DNA of 64,000 nucleotides from JABDKJ01 sp964609215. Lineage in GTDB: Bacteria > Bacteroidota > Bacteroidia > Flavobacteriales_D > JABDKJ01. Below the pieces are notes generated by a model that was not told the origin of the DNA, did not search any database, and saw only the letters and a list, made by a program, of their open reading frames with translations. The stretch is from positions 1 to 64,000 of the forward strand of contig CAZSQZ010000019.1 in NCBI GenBank assembly GCA_964609215.1, written 5' to 3'. The position numbers were made by a program, and so were the translations under genes. Of this stretch, positions 1 to 9,596 are shown in pieces (the first letter of the stretch is position 1; each line of letters opens with the position of its first letter).

Positions 1-1
1 C

Positions 2-440
2 ATAGGCACAGCTATTACCAATGATAATTGTGGAGTAGCCAGTGTAAGTAATGATACTCCCAATCCATTTCCATTAGGAACGACAATAGTAACCTGGACG
101 GTAACAGACGAATCAGGTAATACTGCAACTTGCATTCAAACGGTAACCGTAGAAGACAATGAAGATCCAACAATCACCTGTCCATCCGATCTAACGGTAG
201 ATACCGATTTAGGAATCTGTTCCGCAAGTGGAGTAGACTTAGGTACAGCGGTAACAGATGATAACTGTGGAGTAGCTAGTGTAAGCAATGATGCTCCTAA
301 TCCATTTCCATTAGGAACCACAATAGTAACCTGGACAGTCACAGATGAGTCAGGTAACACAGCGACTTGCAATCAAATGGTAACCGCAGAAGACAATGAA
401 GATCCAACAATCATTTGCCCATCTGATATAACCGTTAATA
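2..440 (+). repeat. Near-identical 237-bp tandem HYR repeat
   Basis: Bases 2-200 and 239-437 align with an offset of exactly 237 bp (79 codons) and differ at scattered, mostly synonymous positions. The downstream repeats of the same gene are much more diverged. The array probably continues upstream of the window. Confidence 0.85.
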
Positions 441-3400
441 ACGATATTGGAATTTGCGGTGCGGTTGTGAGTTATGTAATACCAATTGGTGAGGACAATT
501 GTATGGGTGTTACAACAACACAGACTGATCTTACAGGATTCACATCAGGAGATATTTTCCCAGTGGGTATAACTACTTTGGAATATACCGTTACCGATGC
601 TTCAGGAAATTTAAGTTCATGTTCTTTTTTGATAACTGTAATAGATAATGAAGCACCAATTTGTTCTGCTCAGGACTTGACACTATTTGTAGATCAAAAT
701 ACATCTATAGTAATTGATCCATTGGATATTGATAATGGTTCTTTCGATAACTGTTCTATTGTAAGCTATGACCTAGATATCTCGGAATTTGATTGTGGTG
801 ATTTAGGTGTAAATACAGTAGAGTTAACAGTAACAGATATCAACGGGAATTCTTCTGTTTGCTCAGCAAATGTTACGGTCGAAACGGATCCATTTATTGA
901 ATTAGAATGTTCCGCTCAGGATATTACCGTAGAACTTGATCCAAGTGGAACAGTAAGTATTAGCCCAGTAATGATTGATGAAAGTAATAATTGCGGAAAC
1001 CCTCAAATGTTTTTAAATATCAATCAGTTTGATTGTTCAAACCTTGGAGTAAACCCAGTTGAATTAACTATTTCAAACGATAATAGTTCTATAACATGTT
1101 CTGCAAATGTGACTGTTGTTGATCCTACTGTTCCAGAATGCTCAGCAATAGATGCTACGATCAGTTTAGATGAAAATGGAATGGCTTTTATAAATCCTTC
1201 TGATATACTGGATCTTTCTTTCTCTATATGTGGAAATGAAACAGTGGAACTGGATAGAGCTAACTTCGATTGTTCTGATATTGGACCTAACCCCGTTTCA
1301 ATAACGGTGACGAGTCCAGATGGTTCTTCCCTTACTTGTACTTCAATTGTTACTGTGGTAGATGAACTGGCTCCTATTTGTACAGTGGAAGATGAGACCG
1401 TTTATTTAAATGAAAATGGATTCGCAACAATTGGCTTTACTGATTTAGATATAACATCTTCCGATAATTGCGGATTGGTAAGTCTGTCCATAAGTAATAA
1501 TACTTTTGAATGCGCTGATATTGGCACTCCGAAGTTACTGGTATTAACGGCAAGTGATGTTTCCGGTAATAGTTCTTTATGTGGATCACTTGTAACCGTT
1601 TTAGATACGATTAGTCCAACTTGCGCGGCTCTTCCAATGAACTATACAATTAGTTCCAATAATCCATTTATTGAATTAAGCGAAAACGAATTGACTCTTT
1701 CTTCATCTGATAATTGCAGTGATGTTTCCTTTGAGTTTTCACCAGACCTTTTGGATTGTTCTAATTTAGGTTCTAATACAATTCAGATAAATGTTATTGA
1801 TGAAAGCGGAAATGTTGGTCAATGTGAGACACAAGTTTTCATATCTGATGAAGAAGATCCTCTTTGTGTATTTGAAAATGGAACATATTATTTGAACGAA
1901 TCTGGTTTTGTAATAATTGATGCTCAGGAAGTAGGAGCTTCCTCTAGTGACAATTGCTCAATAGTTGATTTTGACTTAGACAATCCTTTCATCAATTGTA
2001 GTGATCCGGAAGCAAATACTTTAATATTAACTGTAACCGATCAATCCGGAAACACGAGTTCATGTTCTGGAGAGGTGGTTGTTTTGGATACTGTCTTCGA
2101 TGGAGGAACATGCCAGAATATTGGTGCTGTTTTAAACAATTTTGAAGTATCGGTGCCTCTTAGTTCACTTTTCAATTCAACCAGTTGTAATCCAGATTTT
2201 GATTTATTCGTTAATGGAAGTCCTGATAATCTGCAATTTTTCTGTGAGCATACGGGAATGAATTTTGTTGAGTTAGAGTATGTTAATGCTAATGGAGAGA
2301 GCAACACGTGTATGGCTACGGTTAACGTTCAAGATAATAGTATTCCAACTATTGCTCTTCCTTGTCAAAATGTATCTGCACAATCTCCTGATTGTTCGGA
2401 TGTATTTGTAGAAGTTCCAAGTCCTGTTTTCTCTGATAATTGCATTCAGAGCGTAACAAACAGTTTTAATGGAACTTCAAATGCGAATGGTTTTTATCCA
2501 ATTGGAATAACAGAAGTAATCTGGACAGCACAGGATTATGCAGGAAACCAGGTTTCGTGTTCGGGTACTGTCACTGTTACTGGTTTTGAAGATACTGAAG
2601 CACCAGTGATTAATGGCCCAGCAAATATTGTTTCTGAATTTGCAGGTACAAATGGTATTTGCGAAACTTTTGTGAACATTCCGATTCCATTTGCAGTGGA
2701 TGACTGTGGCGTAGATCCATCATCATGGCAAGTTATTTCAGATTTTGTTGATCCAACAAATTCAGATCCTCTTGATGCGAGTGGATTATATCCAATAGGC
2801 ACTTCTGTTGTAACATGGCAAGTGAGTGATTTTAGTGGTAATATGACATCCTTCTCAACTAACATAACTGTAAATACGATTTCAGCACCGCAGAATTTAG
2901 AGGCTAATTGCAGTAACAATTTACAGAACATAGAATTTACTTGGGATCCGGTTATTGGTACAGCAGGTTATAGATTAATTGTAAGAAATGTGCTAGGCAC
3001 AGGTACTCCAGCATTTAATGGTCAGATTACCCAGTTAGATCCTAACTACGTATTTCAATCAGCACCAATAAGTCTTTTCGAAGAAACGGGTACTTACCGT
3101 TTTAGAGTTGTTTCTGGCTGCTTATTGGAAGAGGGATTAAATCCTAACAATGAAAATAATTACAATCCTGCATTTTCTCCTTGGGTAGAATTTACCATTG
3201 ACTGCTCTTCAAACAATCCAGTTGTGTTAAATGGAAGTAATTCCAATCCATTTATCAATGTTGAAGAGATTAAGTTAAGTGTCTATCCTAACCCAAGTTC
3301 TGGTTTTATAAATATTGAATCAAACAAGACTATAGATAGATTGTTTGTTCAAGATATTTTAGGAAAGACCTTCATTGACAAGAAGGGAATAGGGCAACAA

Positions 3401-3496
3401 CGTATTATCGACCTTAGCCATTTGGAAAGAAACGTCTACATTATTAAAGTGGAAATCGAAGGAAAGGTTTATATAGAAAAAGTAGTTCTGCAATAA
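2..3496 (+). CDS. HYR-repeat surface adhesin with T9SS sorting domain (5' partial)
   Basis: The reading frame is open from base 2, so the gene starts before the window; 1164 codons are visible. The first part carries HYR (hyalin) immunoglobulin-like repeats with the hallmark 'TVTDESGN...C...VTV.D'. About six roughly 95-residue repeats follow, carrying 'DNCS', 'FDC' and 'D.SGNSS.C' motifs. A further HYR-like part and a fibronectin-like segment lie near residue 950 of the visible product. The last 75 residues form a type A T9SS sorting domain (SVYPNPSSGFINI ... NVYIIKV ... EKVVLQ). The family is secreted and attached to the cell surface, usually with adhesive roles. Paired Cys in each repeat suggest disulfides. 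The ATG at 377 is an internal Met, not the start. The ligand is unknown. Confidence 0.9.
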   Translation: MGTAITNDNCGVASVSNDTPNPFPLGTTIVTWTVTDESGNTATCIQTVTVEDNEDPTITCPSDLTVDTDLGICSASGVDLGTAVTDDNCGVASVSNDAPNPFPLGTTIVTWTVTDESGNTATCNQMVTAEDNEDPTIICPSDITVNNDIGICGAVVSYVIPIGEDNCMGVTTTQTDLTGFTSGDIFPVGITTLEYTVTDASGNLSSCSFLITVIDNEAPICSAQDLTLFVDQNTSIVIDPLDIDNGSFDNCSIVSYDLDISEFDCGDLGVNTVELTVTDINGNSSVCSANVTVETDPFIELECSAQDITVELDPSGTVSISPVMIDESNNCGNPQMFLNINQFDCSNLGVNPVELTISNDNSSITCSANVTVVDPTVPECSAIDATISLDENGMAFINPSDILDLSFSICGNETVELDRANFDCSDIGPNPVSITVTSPDGSSLTCTSIVTVVDELAPICTVEDETVYLNENGFATIGFTDLDITSSDNCGLVSLSISNNTFECADIGTPKLLVLTASDVSGNSSLCGSLVTVLDTISPTCAALPMNYTISSNNPFIELSENELTLSSSDNCSDVSFEFSPDLLDCSNLGSNTIQINVIDESGNVGQCETQVFISDEEDPLCVFENGTYYLNESGFVIIDAQEVGASSSDNCSIVDFDLDNPFINCSDPEANTLILTVTDQSGNTSSCSGEVVVLDTVFDGGTCQNIGAVLNNFEVSVPLSSLFNSTSCNPDFDLFVNGSPDNLQFFCEHTGMNFVELEYVNANGESNTCMATVNVQDNSIPTIALPCQNVSAQSPDCSDVFVEVPSPVFSDNCIQSVTNSFNGTSNANGFYPIGITEVIWTAQDYAGNQVSCSGTVTVTGFEDTEAPVINGPANIVSEFAGTNGICETFVNIPIPFAVDDCGVDPSSWQVISDFVDPTNSDPLDASGLYPIGTSVVTWQVSDFSGNMTSFSTNITVNTISAPQNLEANCSNNLQNIEFTWDPVIGTAGYRLIVRNVLGTGTPAFNGQITQLDPNYVFQSAPISLFEETGTYRFRVVSGCLLEEGLNPNNENNYNPAFSPWVEFTIDCSSNNPVVLNGSNSNPFINVEEIKLSVYPNPSSGFINIESNKTIDRLFVQDILGKTFIDKKGIGQQRIIDLSHLERNVYIIKVEIEGKVYIEKVVLQ

Positions 3497-3518
3497 GGTG
3501 TATGATAAAGATTAGTCT

Positions 3519-4178
3519 TTAGTTTACCCAAACATAAATCGTTCTTATTAATAATACCAGCGATGCAATTGAAATTATTATAAGCGATCTTATATACGTG
3601 CCTTTGGTAAATAATTTGCTTTTTTTTACTCTATACGTATCATAAAACAAAAAGCATATTAAGGAAGCGCTTAATGTGCTTACTATATATTGATTCTTAA
3701 AAAAGAAGGTGCTAGCAAAGGCAGCAAATATCAACAAAACAATAGAGTATCTAATAAAGATATAGTATGCAACAGGTTTATTGTTTTTCTTTAACAGCTT
3801 GATTTCGTTCAGTTGATTTTTTAGGATTTCGAAATTCTCTATTTCTTTGAGAATGCCTATCAGATCTAACTTTTCTTTTCCTTTTATTAGAAGTGTCTGG
3901 TTGCTATTAACTAAAATTTCCTGAACATCATTAATAGCAATTGTTTTGTCCGCAGTATTATATTGTTTTCTAGTTATGTGGTTTTCATCAATCAAGATTT
4001 TGAAATATTTCAATCTCTCCATAAAAATTCGCTTATTAATAAAAACCGTTAAAGCAACAGTGACTCCGAAAATAATGAGCATAAAGAAAGAGAAGATTGC
4101 AATAAAAATAATTCCATGAGGTTTGGCTAAAATAGATTGTTCTCCTTGCATATACTCTTTTATAAATAGTATAAGCAC
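3519..4178 (-). CDS. Membrane protein of unknown function, possibly 5'-damaged
   Basis: The product is 219 residues from a GTG at 4178. Hydrophobic segments lie near residues 24-47, 148-165, 168-185 and 197-215. A soluble middle part (about 55-130) has alternating strands that could be a PH-like fold. I recognise no family. The start is doubtful. The same frame stays open upstream to a TAA near 4300, and this stretch reads like protein: a charged segment leads into a hydrophobic stretch that the GTG would cut in the middle. No ATG, GTG or TTG occurs in that stretch. Either a rare start codon is used or the 5' end has decayed. It is convergent with the HYR gene. Confidence 0.6.
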   Translation of the reverse strand: MLILFIKEYMQGEQSILAKPHGIIFIAIFSFFMLIIFGVTVALTVFINKRIFMERLKYFKILIDENHITRKQYNTADKTIAINDVQEILVNSNQTLLIKGKEKLDLIGILKEIENFEILKNQLNEIKLLKKNNKPVAYYIFIRYSIVLLIFAAFASTFFFKNQYIVSTLSASLICFLFYDTYRVKKSKLFTKGTYIRSLIIISIASLVLLIRTIYVWVN

Positions 4179-4318
4179 AATTAGGATTATCCAAATTAGG
4201 AAGAGTCCAATAACTCGCTTTAACCTTTTGCTGCTATGAATTCTTATACCTTCCTCGTAAAACCTAAATTCGTTATGTTGTGTGGAAACAATAGCCTTGT
4301 TCTTTTAAATACAATTTT

Positions 4319-7201
4319 CTACTTAACCATAATTTTTTGAACTGCAATACCCGTACTATTCAAATCTCTTACTTCAATAAAATAGATTCCCGAGGCGAAA
4401 CCATTTAGATTGAAATTTTCATTGATTAAATTTCCAAAAGCATTTCGGCTATAAATAATTTCCCCAAGCGTATTTCTAAGATTTATTTCAAGATTCTTGA
4501 ACTCGTCAAAATCTAGATTTAAAGTCACTTCTTCTTTTGCTGGATTCGGAAATGCATTCATCGAATTCAAACCATTGATCTCATTTATTCCGGTTGGTCC
4601 CATCATTACGGTAAAGCAAGCTTCTGTAGTACAACCAAAAATGTCCGTTACATCCACACACCATAGTGCATCTATCAGTCCATCTATATCTTCTTCTATA
4701 CTTCCATTGTTCCATTGGAAAGTATACGGGCCAGTTCCGCCAGAAACAGTAATATCTATTGCGCCATCATTCGCTCCATTTACTGATTCATCAGTTATAT
4801 CTGCCGTTATTACTATTGGTTCGGGTTCATCTAAAATTACGGTATCGGAAAGTATTTCCATTCCACTTCCATCAATAATGGTTACATAATGTTCACCTGC
4901 ATCTGCTCCCACTAAATCTTCTGATGTAGAACCATCGCTCCACAAAAAGGAATAAGGAGGAATACCACCATTCACCGAGATGAGAACCACACCAGAAGAA
5001 TCTCCACCACAATTTAAATCAAAGAAATCATCAATTTGTGAAGAAATAGGAGCTCCTAAATCTTGAACAATAAAATTGTCTACATGCGCTTCAAAATTAA
5101 TACTATCATCTATTGAATCTGTAGTTGCTAAAAAAGCAAAACGGATATCTGTACTTGTATTTCCACTTAAATCAAAAATAAAGTGTTCTCCAGATGGAGC
5201 AACCACACTTGATGAGTCCCATTGCTGAATAATGTCCCAGGTAGAACCAAAATCTTCAGTTGAGGCAAATACAACATGATCGTCAGAACCCAGTGTTACC
5301 TCATTTGAATTAAAGGCTTGTGTAAGTGCAAAGTCAAATTCAACTTGATAGGTGCCACCGCTTAAATCAAAAAATGGACTCAGCATCCATTGATACTGAA
5401 GAGGTCCAAAAAAAGTAACACCTTGAGAGCCTGTAAACGTATTTAGATTTCCAAAACCGCCATCAAACCAATTACTAAAATCAAAATTTTGTGGCCCTTC
5501 CATTATATTACCTCCATTTGCAAAATCCCAGCAATCAAATGGAATAGTATTAAAATCATTGGCATAAAAAGGAACCAAAGAAGCACATTCAGTTGTGAAG
5601 CTTATTGGTGAGGTAAAAAAGGAAATATTAGAGCTATTATCTTGACTGCAATCTGCTCTCACATAGACTTCATACTCCGTAATTGGATCCAAACCTGTTA
5701 AAACAACTGGATTACTTACATCATCAAAACCTGGGCTTGGGTTTCCGGTTGGTGTAAAACCAATAGGTCCAAATTCTATATCCCAAGCTGAACTTGATCC
5801 CGGGTCTGTCCATTGAACCTGAGCTTCGGTTGCTGAAATATTGCTCACTTGAACACTAAAAGGAACAATGCAAGCTCCTAAATCTTGTATGACAAAATTA
5901 TCAACATGAACTTCAAATTGAATGAAATCATCTACTATTCCAGAAGAAGCTAGGAAGGCGAAACGAATTTCATTTCCTGTAAAGGAACTTAAATCATTGA
6001 CAGAATGCTCTCCAGTTGCAGATAGGGGATTGTTAGCATCCCAAATATTTATTAGGTCCCAAGAAAGACCCAAATCTTCTGATACTGCGAATGCTATAAA
6101 ATCGTCACTTCCAAAAGAAATAGATGCTGGGCCAAAAGCTTCGGTTAAGGCTACATCAAATTCTGCCTGATAGCTACCTCCACTTAAATCGAAAAAAGGA
6201 GTAAGCATCCATTGATTGTCATCAGGTCCAAAAAAGAAGGTGCTTTGCGCTCCGGTGAATCCAACATTTGCAAAACCACCATCGAACCAATTGCTGAAAT
6301 CAAAATTTTGAGGACCTTCAGAAAGCATTCCTCCGTTTGCAAACTCCCAACAATTGAGCGGCAATGTGTTCATGTCATTTAAATAAAATGGTGTTATTGG
6401 AGCGCATTCAGTGGTAAAGCTTATAGGAGCAGACCAAAAAGAAACATCACTGGTATTGTCCATTCCACAATCAGCTCTTACATAAACTTGATAATCAGTT
6501 GCTGGGTCTAAGCCGGTAATCAAGGCGGGATTTGAAACATCATCATATCCTGGGCTAGGCATTCCCGTTGGAGTAAAACCAGCTGGACCAAATTCTATGT
6601 CCCAAACTGAACCCGTACCTTGATCGGTCCATGAAATGAGTGCAGAATTTGATGTGACGGCATTTGCCATTACATCTATTACCGCAATGCAAGTAGGGGG
6701 AGGGCCAACCACCACAGTGTAATCTTCTGTTTCTCCAAAGGTGCCCATTGTGCAAGGATCTGTGCTACTAGGAGCAGCAAAATTTGCTTGAACTCGCATG
6801 GTATATTCTCCAAACGCTAATCCAGCGGGAATTAAAACACTTGTTGTAACTTGATCTAAACCAACTGGTTCATCAATTAAAATTAATTCGGATTCTTCAA
6901 ACGAAATGCTGTTGTCAGCATCAATCCAAATAGAGAATTGTTGATTTGCAAAACCAGATCTTAAAACAACTGTTTCTACACTTCCTTGTCCAACAAGAAC
7001 TGAAATATTGGTAAAATCAGCGTAGCCGTCTATACCAAAATCTGATGAGCAGCCAGAAGCGTTAAAAACAGAGCCCATTCCAAATTCTGTAACTCCATCA
7101 CCTACGCTACAGTCAGCTGAAGGCATGCAGTACTGCGCATGAAAAGTTGAAGAGAAAATAATAAAGAGAAAAAGGATAAGAATACGTGATGAAATTTTCA
7201 T
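4319..7201 (-). CDS. T9SS-exported GEVED / FN3 / SprB-repeat protein
   Basis: The product has 960 residues and a signal peptide (about 1-22, ending HAQ). Next comes a GEVED-type domain (about 45-165; 'IDADNS', 'GETEDY'). Two copies of a module follow, each a fibronectin III-like domain ('WDIEFGP.GFTPTG', 'VYVRADC') plus a jelly-roll-like domain ('WFDGGF', 'FFDLSGG', 'EVHVDNF'). SprB-type repeats lie at about 725-870 ('GGIPPYSFLWSDG', 'GGTGPYTFQWNNG'). A type A T9SS sorting domain ends the protein (NAFPNPAKEE ... GIYFIEV ... KIMVK). It is predicted to be cell-surface or secreted and multi-modular. No catalytic motif is seen; the jelly-roll parts could bind carbohydrate. Family-level assignment is solid, function is not. 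Confidence 0.85.
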   Translation of the reverse strand: MKISSRILILFLFIIFSSTFHAQYCMPSADCSVGDGVTEFGMGSVFNASGCSSDFGIDGYADFTNISVLVGQGSVETVVLRSGFANQQFSIWIDADNSISFEESELILIDEPVGLDQVTTSVLIPAGLAFGEYTMRVQANFAAPSSTDPCTMGTFGETEDYTVVVGPPPTCIAVIDVMANAVTSNSALISWTDQGTGSVWDIEFGPAGFTPTGMPSPGYDDVSNPALITGLDPATDYQVYVRADCGMDNTSDVSFWSAPISFTTECAPITPFYLNDMNTLPLNCWEFANGGMLSEGPQNFDFSNWFDGGFANVGFTGAQSTFFFGPDDNQWMLTPFFDLSGGSYQAEFDVALTEAFGPASISFGSDDFIAFAVSEDLGLSWDLINIWDANNPLSATGEHSVNDLSSFTGNEIRFAFLASSGIVDDFIQFEVHVDNFVIQDLGACIVPFSVQVSNISATEAQVQWTDPGSSSAWDIEFGPIGFTPTGNPSPGFDDVSNPVVLTGLDPITEYEVYVRADCSQDNSSNISFFTSPISFTTECASLVPFYANDFNTIPFDCWDFANGGNIMEGPQNFDFSNWFDGGFGNLNTFTGSQGVTFFGPLQYQWMLSPFFDLSGGTYQVEFDFALTQAFNSNEVTLGSDDHVVFASTEDFGSTWDIIQQWDSSSVVAPSGEHFIFDLSGNTSTDIRFAFLATTDSIDDSINFEAHVDNFIVQDLGAPISSQIDDFFDLNCGGDSSGVVLISVNGGIPPYSFLWSDGSTSEDLVGADAGEHYVTIIDGSGMEILSDTVILDEPEPIVITADITDESVNGANDGAIDITVSGGTGPYTFQWNNGSIEEDIDGLIDALWCVDVTDIFGCTTEACFTVMMGPTGINEINGLNSMNAFPNPAKEEVTLNLDFDEFKNLEINLRNTLGEIIYSRNAFGNLINENFNLNGFASGIYFIEVRDLNSTGIAVQKIMVK
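5054..6697 (-). repeat. Internal 822-bp (274-codon) duplication of the FN3 + jelly-roll module
   Basis: Two in-frame copies, 5876-6697 and 5054-5875, encode the same domain pair. An anchor is the shared QDLGA motif at residues 439-443 and 713-717. Nucleotide similarity is visible but diverged, so the duplication is not recent. Confidence 0.8.
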
Positions 7202-7586
7202 AAAGTGTTTCGTTTATTAACTGCTTAGCAAAAAATGTTTAATGGAATAAATATACAAATTGATAAAACTCATTGATTAGAGAGTTTGAAAATTTTCCAA
7301 TGACATTACTAACCTTAAGAAATTGATTGGAGTTTATTTCTTTTGATATCATTATATGGTGATAGAAAGAAGACACCATTAATTCATTGAGAAAGTTTCT
7401 TGCTAATCTAAAAAATGCCTTAGTTTTTTAAGATTCTAAGTGCCGTTTTAAGACCTTTTTGTGAAAGGGGATAAAAAGCTTAGATTAGTGTTCAGTGCAA
7501 ATTAGATGAAACCTAAATGCTTAAAAAAAATAAGCATGTATGCTAAGCAGTAAATGGTAATGTGTGATCAAAAGTAAACGAGAATA
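7202..7586. other. 385-bp intergenic region between divergent genes
   Basis: No convincing gene is seen. Bases 7403-7411 and 7480-7488 form a 9-bp inverted repeat (CTAATCTAA/TTAGATTAG) flanking 68 nt. Bases 7517-7523 and 7531-7537 form a 7-bp hairpin around an A7 loop (ATGCTTA/TAAGCAT). Neither is followed by a T-run, so they are not obvious terminators. No clear TAnnTTTG promoter element was found for either flanking gene. Confidence 0.4.
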
Positions 7587-8420
7587 TTGGAAGAAATAGG
7601 AATAGTTACATTGATATTAATAATCGCAAACGCAGTTGTTACATATAGAGGTCTAAAGGAGATCATATTCTTGGATAAATTTTCTTTTAGTGTCGAGTCA
7701 ATCTTGATTGCCAAGGATTTTAAACGATTAATAAGTTCTGGTTTTTTGCATGTAGATTGGGTCCACTTTACGGTTAATATGATAACCCTTTATTTTTTTA
7801 GTCGGGATCTGGAAATAGGCTTAGGCGCTTTCACGTTTTCGGTTTTATTTTTAATTAGCTTAGTTGGAGGGAATTTATTTGCTTTATACATCCACAGAAA
7901 TCATTTTGAATACTCCGCTATAGGGGCATCTGGAGCGGTTAGTGGATTGGTCTTTGCATCAATTGCTTTGTTTCCAGGAATGGAAATTGGTTTGCTTTTA
8001 TTGCCCATCTATTTTCCAGCATGGCTCTTTGGTTTAGCTTATGTTTTATATTCTATTTACGGAATAAAAACTCAAAATGACAATATTGGACATGAGGCAC
8101 ATTTGGGAGGTGGGCTAGTTGGACTTATAGTAGCAATAATTATAAATCCTAATATTTTAATGACGAACTATTTCCCCATAACTATAATGCTGATACCATC
8201 ACTAGTATTTTTATTCTTGATTGTTAAAAAACCACATCTACTAATAGTAAGAAATCCTTTTTCAAAGCCTTCAAATGCATTTAATGTAGAGGATAAATAC
8301 AATTCTAGAATGTCATCAAAACAAATGGAGTTGGATAGGATTTTGGATAAGATTAGTAAGAAAGGATATAACAAACTGTCCAAGAAGGAAAAGGAAAAAC
8401 TAAATGAATTATCTAAATAA
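7587..8420 (+). CDS. Rhomboid-family intramembrane serine protease
   Basis: The product is 277 residues with about six membrane segments in the first 200. The rhomboid signatures are present: His55/His60/Asn64 (HVDWVHFTVN) in TM2, the nucleophile Ser115 in GASG, and His172 in GHEAHLGG. It therefore looks catalytically intact and should cleave transmembrane helices of membrane proteins. The C-terminal 70 residues are a charged cytosolic tail ending in a basic segment rich in Lys and Glu. The start is a TTG at 7587; no in-frame ATG lies near. The substrate is unknown. The gene stands alone, upstream of a small unknown gene on the same strand. Confidence 0.88.
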   Translation: MEEIGIVTLILIIANAVVTYRGLKEIIFLDKFSFSVESILIAKDFKRLISSGFLHVDWVHFTVNMITLYFFSRDLEIGLGAFTFSVLFLISLVGGNLFALYIHRNHFEYSAIGASGAVSGLVFASIALFPGMEIGLLLLPIYFPAWLFGLAYVLYSIYGIKTQNDNIGHEAHLGGGLVGLIVAIIINPNILMTNYFPITIMLIPSLVFLFLIVKKPHLLIVRNPFSKPSNAFNVEDKYNSRMSSKQMELDRILDKISKKGYNKLSKKEKEKLNELSK

Positions 8421-8499
8421 AGCTTTTTGATTTTAACTAAGGTAAATATCTCTGAACGTTGCATTTAGTTTTCAAGTTTTAATCCAAAAAACCAAGTGA

Positions 8500-8874
8500 A
8501 TGAAGGAAATAACAATAGTGAATTTGGCATCTGTGGGTATTATGGTTAATGAAAAGAATGGGGTTGGGTTTAAAGATTTTGAACCTGATTTTAATTCTGA
8601 AGTTTCTCTTAAGAACATTAGTAAAGTCACAATTGATAAAGCACATTTTGGGATTGAAAAGAAAATGCTTTTCTGGTTACAAAGAATTTTGACTTGGAAT
8701 AAGCATTTCCATCAATCAAGATTTGATTATGAAACAGAGTATAGATACTGGTATGAAATCGAAATTAATTTCAAAAGTTCTAATATTATTAGAAAAAAGA
8801 TCAGAAACATAGATTTAATAGGAGTGAATAGAGCTATTGATGAGTTAAACAAATGTTTGAAGGTAGAGAAATAG
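8500..8874 (+). CDS. Conserved-looking small protein of unknown function
   Basis: The product is 124 residues, soluble, with no signal peptide or membrane segment. It is probably an alpha/beta fold: beta-rich N-terminal half, a Trp/Tyr/Phe-rich middle (about 58-95) and an amphipathic C-terminal helix. It begins at an ATG 79 bp after the rhomboid gene on the same strand. I do not recognise the family. The amino-acid pattern reads as genuine coding sequence. Confidence 0.6.
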   Translation: MKEITIVNLASVGIMVNEKNGVGFKDFEPDFNSEVSLKNISKVTIDKAHFGIEKKMLFWLQRILTWNKHFHQSRFDYETEYRYWYEIEINFKSSNIIRKKIRNIDLIGVNRAIDELNKCLKVEK

Positions 8875-8891
8875 ATTTAAGTAAAGAACCA

Positions 8892-9464
8892 TCAACCCAA
8901 GCAAATAATAATTCCGCAACCTATGAAAATTCCTCCCAGTAAGTAAATGATTTTTTCAAAATTGTTCTTGGTATCTATACTCTTACAAATGAGCATTCCA
9001 ATCAAAGTCATCAAGAGAGCGCCTAATGAAAAACCAGAAACATAAACAAAACTGTTCATGTCTTGCGGCATTTCAGCACCGTGAGCATAACCGTGAAAAA
9101 AACCAAAAATTGAGAAGCAAACCAAGATTATAGTCTTGGATATTCTTTCTCGAAAGAGAATAAAAAGCCCCATAAATAATACGGACAAAGCAATGATCTT
9201 TTCTATTAAGAGCGTAGCTTCTTTATCAATACCTAGAAAGCCACCAATAATCATGGCAAGAAGAAATGGTATAAAGAATAAGTACCATTTGGATTGATTG
9301 ATTAATCGTCCAATAAATCCAATTCCAATAATAGCAACAGCATGATCTATTCCAAAAATGGGATGTGTAAAACCAGCCATTATTCCGCTACCATGGCTGC
9401 CATGCGCGAAAATATAAAGAGGTGACAGGATTGAAATTGCTATGAAAGAGACAATACGAATCAT
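8892..9464 (-). CDS. HupE/UreJ-family membrane protein, probable metal permease
   Basis: The product has 190 residues with an N-terminal signal or first membrane helix and about six hydrophobic segments. It carries the HupE/UreJ hallmarks: the metal-binding-type motif HP..G.DH (HPIFGIDHAVA, about residues 34-44) and a second His cluster (FHGYAHGAEMP, about 123-133). The family is linked to Ni, Co or Cu transport near hydrogenase and urease genes. No hydrogenase or urease gene is in this window. The gene follows a His-rich lipoprotein, an outer-membrane barrel and a Cys-motif protein, all on the same strand, so a metal role is inferred from both family and context. A strong hairpin at 9539-9571 separates it from them, so it may have its own transcript. 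Confidence 0.85.
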   Translation of the reverse strand: MIRIVSFIAISILSPLYIFAHGSHGSGIMAGFTHPIFGIDHAVAIIGIGFIGRLINQSKWYLFFIPFLLAMIIGGFLGIDKEATLLIEKIIALSVLFMGLFILFRERISKTIILVCFSIFGFFHGYAHGAEMPQDMNSFVYVSGFSLGALLMTLIGMLICKSIDTKNNFEKIIYLLGGIFIGCGIIICLG

Positions 9465-9538
9465 TCTATTTATAAATTGAAGTTTGGCTTAATCAGATAA
9501 AATTAAAATTTCTAACAAGAACTTCAGGCGTCTGTATT

Positions 9539-9571
9539 ACAAGAGTTGTCTCATTTGGAGACAACTCTTGT
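9539..9571 (-). terminator. Strong 14-bp hairpin downstream of the His-rich lipoprotein gene
   Basis: The arms ACAAGAGTTGTCTC (9539-9552) and GAGACAACTCTTGT (9558-9571) are perfectly complementary around a 5-nt loop. The hairpin lies 26 bp beyond the stop of the lipoprotein gene. The T-run on the minus strand is poor, so it may be a transcript-stabilising or attenuating hairpin between that gene and hupE-like rather than a classic terminator. Confidence 0.6.
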
Positions 9572-9596
9572 GAAATTCTATAGATAAAATCATCTT

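Noticed and set aside
2536..2931. Antisense frame of 131 codons inside the HYR gene
   Set aside because: Shadow of the coding repeats; no independent features.
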